NCBI GenBank assembly: GCA_947488615.1
Contig: CANKZU010000023.1
Span: 1 to 42,863, forward strand
From: an uncultured Aurantimonas sp.
GTDB lineage: Bacteria > Pseudomonadota > Alphaproteobacteria > Rhizobiales > Rhizobiaceae
Direction: 5' to 3'
Length of the DNA stretch: 42,863 bases
Shown: positions 16,670 to 24,059 of the stretch, piece after piece
Position numbering within the stretch: the stretch's first letter is position 1
Layout of the letters: every line of letters starts with the position of its first letter
The notes under the pieces: model-generated
Database searches by the model: none
Told to the model about the DNA's origin: nothing
Seen by the model: only the letters and a program-made list of their open reading frames with translations
Position numbers and translations under genes: made by a program

Positions 16670-16818
16670 CGGAACTCCCCTTCCTACAGCCACGTCGTGG
16701 GCCGCGCCGCCGCGGCGACCAGCTTCGAGAAAGCCGGGTCTGCTTAGATCGTCGCCTCGGCAAAGTCGATTCGACGGTCGCGGATTCCCTTGGTCGACGC
16801 TCCCGAAAAATGCACCTC

Positions 16819-16862
16819 GTGCGCAATATTCGCTTGACTTAACGCACAGAGTGCGCATTTAT
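16819..16862 (+). promoter_or_regulatory. Promoter with palindromic operator candidate
   Basis: TTGACT (16834-16839) and ATTTAT (16857-16862) are spaced by 17 bases and could be the -35 and -10 boxes of the small ORF at 16964. The spacer contains CGCAC-AGA-GTGCG, a perfect inverted repeat (16843-16855). A further GTGCGCA lies at 16819-16825, so three half-sites occur within 40 bases. The XRE protein encoded divergently is the natural candidate to bind them. Confidence 0.45.
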
Positions 16863-16963
16863 GAATGGATTGCAATCGGGCGACGATCATTCCTTCAGGT
16901 TGAAGTTAATCGGATGGAAGGCTTCGGGCGCTAGGGTGCCAACTTCGAACGAGGAGCGCGAAC

Positions 16964-17101
16964 ATGCTTTCGGATATCATCGTCGGCCGCTCTTCCTATG
17001 GCGGCGACCGGGGCAGGGACGATCTGCACCGCCACGCCACCTTCAGTTGCGGCTTCCGCAGCTGGGTGAAGCGGATCTTGACGCGGTTCCGCGCGGCGTA
17101 A
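16964..17101 (+). CDS. Small ORF, 45 aa, between carB and carA
   Basis: A 45-aa ORF starting MLSDIIVGRSSYGG and ending WVKRILTRFRAA. GAGGAG precedes the ATG by seven bases, and the third codon positions are almost all G or C, as in genuine genes of this genome. A strong bidirectional hairpin follows at 17138. The C-terminal part is basic and could be an amphipathic helix; there is no signal peptide. I do not recognise a family. It is preceded by a candidate promoter with palindromic half-sites and lies divergent from an XRE regulator, which suggests regulated expression. It could be a small regulatory protein or peptide; function unknown. Confidence 0.6.
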   Translation: MLSDIIVGRSSYGGDRGRDDLHRHATFSCGFRSWVKRILTRFRAA

Positions 17102-17137
17102 GCCGCCGGCGGACCGACACCCATCAGGGAACAGCAA

Positions 17138-17169
17138 GAAGGCGTCGGATCGCTCCGGCGCCTTCTTGC
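17138..17169. terminator. Strong bidirectional terminator between small ORF and carA
   Basis: AAGAAGGCG pairs with CGCCTTCTT, and inside it CGGA pairs with TCCG around loop TCGC, a stem of about 13 bp with one mismatch. On the + strand GCGTTTGGGCTTTTG follows. It lies 36 bases after the small ORF stop and about 27 bases past the carA stop on the reverse strand. Confidence 0.75.
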
Positions 17170-17195
17170 GTTTGGGCTTTTGACGGGACCGCCGG

Positions 17196-18383
17196 TCAGG
17201 CGGCGATCTTGCCGGCCTTGTGATCGTCGATCATCCGGAAGAACCGCTGGAACAGATAGTGCGAATCCTGCGGGCCGGGGGAGGCTTCGGGATGATGCTG
17301 GACCGAGAACACCGGCTTGCCGGCAACGCGCAGACCGCAGTTCGAGCCGTCGAACAGCGAGCGATGGGTCTCCTCGACGCCGGCGGGCAGTGAATCGGCG
17401 GCGACCGCGAAGCCGTGGTTCATCGACACGATCTCGACCTTGCCGGTGGTGAAATCCTTGACCGGATGGTTGGCGCCGTGATGGCCCTGATGCATCTTCT
17501 CGGTGCGCGCGCCGAGCGCCAGCGCCAGCATCTGGTGGCCGAGGCAGATGCCGAATACCGGCACGCCCTTGTCGACCAGCGCCTTGATCGTCGGCACGGC
17601 GTAATCGCCGGTCGCGGCCGGATCGCCCGGACCGTTCGACAGGAACACCCCGTCCGGCGCGTGCGCCAGGATCTCCTCGGCGCTGGCCGTCGGCGGCACC
17701 AGAACGACCCTGGCGCCCTGGCCGGCCATCAGCCGCAGGATGTTGCGCTTGGTGCCGTAGTCGATCGCCACGATGGTGTAGCGCGGCGCGGCCTCGGCCG
17801 CGTAGCCTTCGTTCCACACCCAGGGTTTTTCGTCCCAGACGGTGGTGTCGCCGCTGCCGACCTGTTTGGCCAGATCGAGCCCGACGATGCCGCCCCAGGC
17901 GGCGGCGCGGGCCTTCAGCGCGTCGATGTCGAAATTCCCGTCCGGATCGTGGGCGATCACCGCATTCGGCATGCCGGTCTCGCGGATCAGCGCCGTCAGC
18001 GCCCGCGTGTCGACGCCCGACAGCGCGATGACGCCGCGCTCCTTCAGCCAGCCGTCGAGATGGCCCGACGAGCGATAGTTCGACGGTTCGGAAATATCGG
18101 CCCGGAAGATCGCGCCGACCGCCCCCGCAGCGTTGGCCGGGGTCAGGTCCTCCTGGTCCTCGGCATTGGCGCCGACATTGCCGATATGGGGGAAGGTGAA
18201 GGTGACGATCTGGCGGCTGTAGGAGGGGTCGGTGAGGATCTCCTGATAGCCGGTCAATGCGGTGTTGAAACACACCTCGCCCTCGATCGCGCCGGACGCG
18301 CCGAGGCCGAAACCCTCGATCACGGTTCCGTCCGCGAGCACCAGGAGCGCGGTGGTTTTGCGCGTCGTCCAGCCGTCGGTCAT
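17196..18383 (-). CDS. carA: Carbamoyl-phosphate synthase small subunit (glutaminase)
   Basis: A 395-aa protein that hydrolyses glutamine and passes ammonia to CarB. The N-terminal CPSase domain starts near LVLADGTVIEGFGLGASG and includes GVDTRALT. The C-terminal class I glutamine amidotransferase domain has SNGPGDP, the nucleophile cysteine in GICLGHQ, and the His-Glu pair in QHHPEASPGP. The triad is complete and the length is normal. AAAGGTGAG directly before the ATG at 18383 (MTDGWTTRKTTALLVLADG) fixes the start. It is divergent from yqeY and is separated from carB by about 970 bases. Confidence 0.97.
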   Translation of the reverse strand: MTDGWTTRKTTALLVLADGTVIEGFGLGASGAIEGEVCFNTALTGYQEILTDPSYSRQIVTFTFPHIGNVGANAEDQEDLTPANAAGAVGAIFRADISEPSNYRSSGHLDGWLKERGVIALSGVDTRALTALIRETGMPNAVIAHDPDGNFDIDALKARAAAWGGIVGLDLAKQVGSGDTTVWDEKPWVWNEGYAAEAAPRYTIVAIDYGTKRNILRLMAGQGARVVLVPPTASAEEILAHAPDGVFLSNGPGDPAATGDYAVPTIKALVDKGVPVFGICLGHQMLALALGARTEKMHQGHHGANHPVKDFTTGKVEIVSMNHGFAVAADSLPAGVEETHRSLFDGSNCGLRVAGKPVFSVQHHPEASPGPQDSHYLFQRFFRMIDDHKAGKIAA

Positions 18384-18760
18384 GGTCTCACCTTTCAGTC
18401 GTCGGATATGTCGGCGCATTGCCACAATCGGGGCGCCATCTGCCACGCTTTGCGTCGGTTCGCCATGATATCGGCGCATGGCAGCCTTGGCGCAACCGCC
18501 CTTGCGCGCCGCCCGGCAATTCTCTACATCCGCGCCGCATCGCACTGCAAGAGGCGGCGTCGTCATTGGCGGATGGCCGCCGGTGCGGCATATTCGGGCG
18601 CCATGTCCGATGCAATTGAGAGACAGGCCCGGTCAAGATCGAAGCCCGCCCCGGCTTGCGGGGGCGCCGGGGCTTTACCTACGTGAAGAACAGGTGTCGA
18701 TTACGCGCCACGCTGGCCGATTTCGGTCGGCGCGGGCGGATTTGACGAAACACGAAAGTC
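18384..18760. other. Divergent promoter region of carA and yqeY
   Basis: No gene could be supported in this 377-base region. Near the yqeY side, AGCCC-GCCCC and GGGGC-gcc-GGGGCT (about 18643-18675) form a strong GC hairpin followed by TTTAC on the + strand. It could be a leader attenuator of yqeY or the end of an unseen short transcript. No riboswitch consensus was recognised. Confidence 0.5.
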
Positions 18761-19216
18761 ATGACCATGCGCGAGCATCTCGCGGACGCTCTCAACACAG
18801 CGACCAAAAGCCAGGACAAACGCCGCATGTCGACCCTGCGGCTGATCAACGCGGCGATCAAGGATCGCGACGTCGCCAATCGCAATGCCGGGCGCGACCC
18901 GGTCGGCGACGAGGAGGTGCTGCACATCCTCGCCAAGATGATCAAGCAGCGGATCGAATCCGCCAAGGACTATGAGGACAGCGGCCGGCCGGAACTGGCC
19001 GAACAGGAGCGCGAGGAAATCGCCGTCATCCGCGATCTGTTGCCGCCGCAGCTCGATTCCGGCGAAATGGAACAGGCCTGCCGGCAGGTGGTCGAGGAGA
19101 CCGACGCCAAGGGCCTGCGCGACGTCGGCCGCTGCATGAATGCCCTCAAGGAACGCTTCCCCGGCAAGCTCGATATCGGCAAGGCCTCGACCGTGGTGAA
19201 GGGGTTGCTCCGGTAA
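18761..19216 (+). CDS. yqeY: GatB/YqeY domain-containing protein
   Basis: A 151-aa all-helical YqeY protein (MTMREHLADALNTATKSQDK, RRMSTLRLINAAIKDRDV, LLPPQLDSGEMEQACRQVVE, ending KASTVVKGLLR). The domain resembles the C-terminal tail of GatB, which binds tRNA in the amidotransferase. The stand-alone protein has no firmly settled role; tRNA-dependent amidation is the family guess. In many Hyphomicrobiales it is followed closely by dnaG and rpoD. Here about 10 kb of accessory DNA separates it from dnaG. The second Met (18767) is an alternative start. Confidence 0.92.
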   Translation: MTMREHLADALNTATKSQDKRRMSTLRLINAAIKDRDVANRNAGRDPVGDEEVLHILAKMIKQRIESAKDYEDSGRPELAEQEREEIAVIRDLLPPQLDSGEMEQACRQVVEETDAKGLRDVGRCMNALKERFPGKLDIGKASTVVKGLLR

Positions 19217-19403
19217 AGGGGGAGGCTAGTTCCGAGTCATCCAGGGCATTCGTGACGAGTGGTCGGACAGGCAGCTACGCGCCCAGTTCGGTCGTTCGCT
19301 TTGGTGCGACAATTGCCCGACAAGCTGACATATCCAAGGCTGCACCTAGCGGCACCTTGGCGCCACTAGCAGCAAGCCACGAGGCGCTGGTCCAGCGAAC
19401 TTC
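19217..19403. other. Junction between core genome and accessory block
   Basis: No gene is visible. This segment joins yqeY to the 3' end of the reverse-strand giant gene. Base composition changes here from strongly GC-rich to more balanced. No direct repeat matching the far side of the giant gene was found by eye. Confidence 0.4.
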
Positions 19404-22400
19404 CTAGTGGCGCAAGCGGCGTCGAACCCCGGCCTCAGTGTCGTGTTGGTTCGCTTCCCACTCATACGTCTTGACCATCCCTCTGAGCAGCGAGGAAGAG
19501 AGCATGGGATGCGTGAATTGCAGTGCATCGGCCCAGCCTCGATACTTGTCAGCGAGTTCGCGCTCCTGCTCCCCGCCTTCCCCGCGGAAGTGGACGCCGC
19601 GTAGATTGTAGAGACCGGTGTGTGCGCCTTCGAAAATCTTCTCGGACTGAAGCTCCTCCATGACGTCTCGCACGGGCTCGCAAGGCCAAACACCATCGTC
19701 CCCTGTTGGCGCATGTGCGAAAAGGTGCCCTATATAGACGTCGCAGATGTCGAGGCGATCAATCGTGGCGCTGGTTTCTCGAACTTTTGCGATCCAAGCC
19801 GAGAGTTCTGCCTTGCTTAGATCGTCATTTGCGTCGTGTCCGGGGATTCTCTTCATCCGGTTCAGCAAGCTATAGCCTTTTTGCGACAGATCGTGCCTGC
19901 CTTCGGGCATCATGTATTCCGGCGGGTCTTCGCCGCCACTCTTTCGCCGGGTTGCCCAGGCTAGAGCCTGAACCCACATCTCAGGGTGGGTTTCGACATA
20001 GCGTTCCAGATTGATGATGTTGCCCTTCTTACGGCCGAACGCCTCCGTCAGCACGTCAATATACGCGAATTCCAATCCGGCTTTCTCGTCGAGCGTCACA
20101 TCGGGATTGCCATCTAGCAGGGCGAACGCCTCTTTGAGGTGATGGCTGCTCAGCTGATACTCGCCGGGTTTGTCATTTCCACTCTGGGCGATCCCCCGAA
20201 GGATTTCGACTAGCAGCGCGGGCCTCACGGCCGCGAGCTTGAAGTGAATGGCCGCGAAAGCGGCGCGCGGGCGTTTGGCGCGCAAGAGCCGTTCTACGGA
20301 CTCGTTGTTGCTGTCCTCAGAATCCCAAATCCATGTCGGATGCACGGCCTGCCAGTAGTCAGCTTGGCCTTTCGTAGATAATGCATCGACATGGCTCCAC
20401 GTCGCCGGCTCGTAGAGCGCTAGTAGCAAGAGTCGCACCCGGTCTGGTGCCTCGAGATCTGCCAGAACAGCCCTCATCAATTCCTCGCGGTCTTCGAGCG
20501 GTACGCCTCTCAGCGATCCGAACACCAAGTTCTGGCGCTCATTGGAAAGCTGGTTCGCGCCCGGACGCAGCGCCTCGATGATGAAGGTAGCAATGCCCTC
20601 TCTACTCAGTACGTTTTTGACGAAGTGAGCGCCAATCAGGCCTTGGGCGCTGCCTTTTTCGGCCAGCGCGAAGATGCCGTCCAGACCGCGGCTTTCGTAG
20701 ATCGCGCGGAGCGCGTCGATCTGCAGCTTCTCGATCCTTTCTTCGCGTGCGCGAAAGTCGAAATCAGCTTCCTCACGCTCATCTGCGGATTCTTCGACCC
20801 ACGCCTGGCGGAATAGCCACTCATGCTTGCTGACAACGTCGGCGGGCTCGAGGGAATCGTAGACCTTTCGCGCCGTTCGCGAGAGCGCAGCAAAGTCAGC
20901 AGTGGAGCCGCGTTTCCGCCCCCGGCGCGAGAGAACGGTTACGCGAATCTTCTCGCGTACTACAGCGATGTCGTCATCACTCGGCTTGATGGCATGCCAA
21001 GCTTTGAGGATGTCCCACACCTGCTTCTGGTAGTCGGCACTGAGAATGTGGAGCCGCTCGATCAGGTCGCAGATCATCGCCGCAGTATATGCTGGCTGCG
21101 ACAGCGCCATCTCTACCATGGCCCTTTGAAATTCGTAGGCCGGTCCCATCATTTTGAAGGGCTCGCCTGCGCCGTAGCCATCGGAGCGCCACTTAGGCTT
21201 GTGGGAGTAGTGGCCGACATCGTTGCCGTAGGTGCCGAACTGGCCAGTCACAACGCTCCAGCCGGCACGCGGGTATTTTTCCATCAGCTTCGCTACGGCG
21301 CGGACCCGATCGTCATGCGCCGCCGCGGTTTGCGGCATCCATGATCGGAAAATCCCCCCGAGTGAGTTGATTGGTTTGTTGGACCAATTGTCCTTGAGCT
21401 CGACCTCCGAAAGCTTTCCCAGAACCAGAACGGTACGAAGAAAAGTCTCCTTACTCCAGGCAAGCCCCTCAAGTGCCCAGAGCAGTCCTGTGCGCACGAT
21501 TGCAACCCCTAGAAGACCATCGTCCACCGGACGGAGCAGCCCGAACACTTCGGGGTTGTCTTCGCGAAGATCATCTTCGAGAATTTTTAGGAAGGCGTCC
21601 GGCGAGGCCTCCGCATAGACGGGAAGGTCGCGGTCGTTTGCTTCGAGTTTGCGTGTCGTCAGCGGCAGTAGCACGTCACGCACTAGGCGATCAGCCTGCA
21701 ATGCGCCGTCAAAGCCAAACCGGCTTCCAAAGAGGTGCTTGCCGTGAACCGCCAGCAGCACCAGAGTTTCACCAAAGCCACTTCGTAGCGCGCCCGAAAA
21801 TTCGCGGCGTTTGCCTTGGGCATCGGCCCACCAGCGATCTTTCTCAGGGATATCGAGCGAAGGATCATCCTCGCTGAGCACGATTCTCGCCAAGCCGAGG
21901 AAGTGCTCCAGATCGGCAAGGGTGATGGCGTAGGCGATCGCGAACAGAGCGTCGATCTTCGAGATGACGCCGCGATAAGTGCCTACTGACCAGACCGGAG
22001 AGTCATTGACGCCGAGCAAGTCCTGCAGGCGACGTTCAATATCGTCATAGGAGAGAGTTCCTCCAGTGAGCAGACTCACCGCTTCCTTGTCCGACACGTT
22101 GGACGAATTCCATGCGCCGACCAGAACGAGCGGGACGAGGGAGGCAGCCAAGTGGGGATCGGACGCCCAGCCCGGCGTCCTTACACCTTCAACCTTTGCG
22201 AGCCGGCGGCGGAGCACGGTGAGCGAGTGGCCAGATTCATGTTCCAGCCGCTTGATGTCGTCGCGCTCCATCCCCATCGCTTCGAGGCCCTTTTGGAAGA
22301 CTTCGTACCCGACCGGCTCCAGCGTTATGTCGGGATCTTCGTTGGTCGCATTCCTGGGATAAATCACGATGGAGCGCAGCTTGTGGACGAGGGGACCGAG

Positions 22401-23504
22401 CTCCTTCTCGACGTCCCGCGTATACACGACGGCGATAAAGTCCTGGGTGCCCTGCGCGAGCTTGGGGAGCGTTCCTGTCTGATCGAAAACCAACACGCGG
22501 TCTCGGTCCGCGAGCAGCTCGGCGTTCCCAAATGCCTGCGCCAGCAGCGCGAGCGCCTCTTCAACGGAATCCGCTGAAATTACGAACGGAGCGCTGGCCG
22601 GCTTGGCAAGGAAGGCTTTCAGTTTCGGCACAGCCGATTCCGTCGCCGTTGCTAAGAGTTCGGGCGCAAGTGATGGGTTGGCGACGCCTGCCCATTCGTC
22701 CCACGCCTTGTCGAGCGATTTCGCCCCTTGCGAAGGCCTCAGCGCTTCACCCGCGAACCACGCCTGCGCCGATGGCGACTGCTCGAGCCATTGCTCGAGG
22801 TCGCTGGCGTCATAGGCCCTGACATCCTTCCAGAGTTTCTTGGAACGCATCTCCTTGATCCATTCATCTTTCCCGGGCCAGCGGCGCGGGGTAGCAAAGA
22901 TGAAGGTGATGTTCTTCCGCTCAGCAGGCTTGTGAGCCTTGACACTCTTGGCGAAGTCGCCGTCCGCCTTTCCCTTAACGTCCTGGGTGACACCAAATTC
23001 CCAGCCCGACTCGCCCGCTGGGACCCACGGCGTGCCGGCCGTGGCCCTGGTAAACCCGTCCCAACCCGGACGCTCAGCGTCATCATTGCCGGGGAAGTCC
23101 ACCTGCTCGAGTCCGGCGCCTGTCGAATGGACAAGTGTGCGCAGCAGCACGGAGAGGCGAATCCGGGCCGGTATGTTGTGGCCCGCCCATGCCACGATCT
23201 CATTTGCCTTGATCGCAAGGAAGGGCGGGACATATCGCTTTGTGCCGGCTGGAGCCCCTTCCGTGGCGGCGGCTGCAGCGTCGTGTTCAGCCTGCATCTT
23301 GAGAAGGGTCGCTTTCGGTATGGAGAACGCAGCCTCGATCCGCGAGGCCATATGGTCAGTGGCCGATACCTTACCGTTCAGGAAGTTGGACGCCCCCGGC
23401 CTGCTGATGCCTATGAGCTTGGCCGCCTCTGTGACATTGATCTTGCGCGGAGCGAGATAGGTCTCGCGGAACCACAGGCCGGGATGCTGTGGGGTGTCTT
23501 TCAC
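19404..23504 (-). CDS. Giant protein with HigA-type HTH, nuclease-like region and long helical C-terminus
   Basis: A 1366-aa cytoplasmic protein without signal or membrane segments. Residues about 8-75 form a HigA-type antitoxin HTH (HPGLWFRETYLAPRKINVTE, then LIGISRPGASNFLNGKVSAT). Residues about 95-255 resemble a PD-(D/E)XK restriction-like region: VDFPGNDDAERPGWDG (D149), SGWEFGVTQDVKGKA (E169, K177), FIFATPRRWPGKDEW. Residues about 260-480 look like a degenerate NTPase-type region (FVISADSVEEALALLAQAFG) with no Walker A motif, and the rest is helical. I recall similar large uncharacterised proteins with the WE-x-G...K pattern, but the HigA fusion is unusual. GC and codon use are lower than in neighbours, a sign of transfer. 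A palindrome overlaps its promoter. A defence or self-regulated toxic role is inference. Confidence 0.8.
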   Translation of the reverse strand: MKDTPQHPGLWFRETYLAPRKINVTEAAKLIGISRPGASNFLNGKVSATDHMASRIEAAFSIPKATLLKMQAEHDAAAAATEGAPAGTKRYVPPFLAIKANEIVAWAGHNIPARIRLSVLLRTLVHSTGAGLEQVDFPGNDDAERPGWDGFTRATAGTPWVPAGESGWEFGVTQDVKGKADGDFAKSVKAHKPAERKNITFIFATPRRWPGKDEWIKEMRSKKLWKDVRAYDASDLEQWLEQSPSAQAWFAGEALRPSQGAKSLDKAWDEWAGVANPSLAPELLATATESAVPKLKAFLAKPASAPFVISADSVEEALALLAQAFGNAELLADRDRVLVFDQTGTLPKLAQGTQDFIAVVYTRDVEKELGPLVHKLRSIVIYPRNATNEDPDITLEPVGYEVFQKGLEAMGMERDDIKRLEHESGHSLTVLRRRLAKVEGVRTPGWASDPHLAASLVPLVLVGAWNSSNVSDKEAVSLLTGGTLSYDDIERRLQDLLGVNDSPVWSVGTYRGVISKIDALFAIAYAITLADLEHFLGLARIVLSEDDPSLDIPEKDRWWADAQGKRREFSGALRSGFGETLVLLAVHGKHLFGSRFGFDGALQADRLVRDVLLPLTTRKLEANDRDLPVYAEASPDAFLKILEDDLREDNPEVFGLLRPVDDGLLGVAIVRTGLLWALEGLAWSKETFLRTVLVLGKLSEVELKDNWSNKPINSLGGIFRSWMPQTAAAHDDRVRAVAKLMEKYPRAGWSVVTGQFGTYGNDVGHYSHKPKWRSDGYGAGEPFKMMGPAYEFQRAMVEMALSQPAYTAAMICDLIERLHILSADYQKQVWDILKAWHAIKPSDDDIAVVREKIRVTVLSRRGRKRGSTADFAALSRTARKVYDSLEPADVVSKHEWLFRQAWVEESADEREEADFDFRAREERIEKLQIDALRAIYESRGLDGIFALAEKGSAQGLIGAHFVKNVLSREGIATFIIEALRPGANQLSNERQNLVFGSLRGVPLEDREELMRAVLADLEAPDRVRLLLLALYEPATWSHVDALSTKGQADYWQAVHPTWIWDSEDSNNESVERLLRAKRPRAAFAAIHFKLAAVRPALLVEILRGIAQSGNDKPGEYQLSSHHLKEAFALLDGNPDVTLDEKAGLEFAYIDVLTEAFGRKKGNIINLERYVETHPEMWVQALAWATRRKSGGEDPPEYMMPEGRHDLSQKGYSLLNRMKRIPGHDANDDLSKAELSAWIAKVRETSATIDRLDICDVYIGHLFAHAPTGDDGVWPCEPVRDVMEELQSEKIFEGAHTGLYNLRGVHFRGEGGEQERELADKYRGWADALQFTHPMLSSSLLRGMVKTYEWEANQHDTEAGVRRRLRH

Positions 23505-23540
23505 GTTGGGCGTCCTCGGCTAGGGGCTGATCTCGCATTT

Positions 23541-23569
23541 TGTATAGTGTAAGGCAACACCTAACATAA
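23541..23569 (-). promoter_or_regulatory. Promoter and operator candidate of the giant HTH gene
   Basis: On the reverse strand TATACA (23546-23541) is a fair -10 box, about 37 bases upstream of the start codon. The spacer upstream of it is filled by an inverted repeat, TGTAAGG-CAACA-CCTAACA on the + strand (23548-23566), with one mismatch. HigA-type proteins repress their own operons by binding such palindromes, so autoregulation is likely. The -35 box (TTATGT) is weak. Confidence 0.5.
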
Positions 23570-23817
23570 GACAAGTGTGGTGATTAGCCTCCCTGTTCGA
23601 CGCAGAGCCTGCGGCGAATGCGCTTGCCTTTTGCGTGGAACACTAGGGCTCAGCCAGTGTCCGCTGGGGCCCAGTTGCTGCCACCGACGATCGTCAGGGA
23701 TAGGTCCGCTTTTCATTAGCACAGGCCAGTACCGGCCATTCCGCTTCCGGCCTAATATTGTCAGACTACCAAGCTGACGCGTATGCTCGCTTCTCACCCC
23801 AACCCGCCGCCCTCGCT

Positions 23818-23993
23818 CCCCTCAAAACACCGGCGCTCGGATCAGCGGCAGATAATCGCCGCCGCCGGGGCGTTGAGCCCTATCGGGAGGGCGGAAAACG
23901 CCCGCCCCCCTCGCTCTCCCGCGGCGCCGGCGCCGTGCCGACGTCGTGCGACGCGGTGCCCTGGGCAAGACGTCGTCGCCGCATCGCGCTGGG
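23818..23993 (-). pseudogene. Decayed fragment of lrgB 3' end
   Basis: This stretch aligns base by base with the 3' end of intact lrgB (27417-27590): both begin CCCCTCAAAACACC, then GCG..CGGATCA.CGGCAG versus GCGCCCAGATCAACGGCAG, GGCGGAAAACGCC versus GCCGGAAAACGCC, CCTCGCTCTCC in both, and GTGCCGA.G.CGTGCGA. There are several small indels, so no frame is kept; a conceptual reverse-strand product ends with PLI..PVF like LrgB (PLIWALVF). The similarity fades after about 23993. It is a nonfunctional remnant of a second lrgB. Its position on the 5' side of the cyclase gene, with intact lrgB on the 3' side, suggests an old duplication or recombination around the cyclase gene. Confidence 0.75.
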
Positions 23994-24059
23994 CGCCACC
24001 GCTCGCAGGCGCTTGCGGCGCAACCGTGCTAGGGTTACGCGGGGCGAGGTGGCGGGAAC

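Larger units (their letters stand above)
23505..24059. other. Junction region between giant gene and cyclase gene
   Basis: The left part holds the reverse-strand promoter and operator of the giant gene. From 23567 to about 23815 nothing could be assigned; it contains TCCGCTT-type sequence seen in degenerate intergenic DNA. From about 23818 the region is a decayed copy of the lrgB 3' end (own entry), which runs to within 70 bases of the cyclase start. Confidence 0.5.

Noticed and set aside
20600..21100. Frameshift or split in the giant HTH gene
   Set aside because: One frame is open from start to stop without a break, and composition is even along it, so it is taken as intact.
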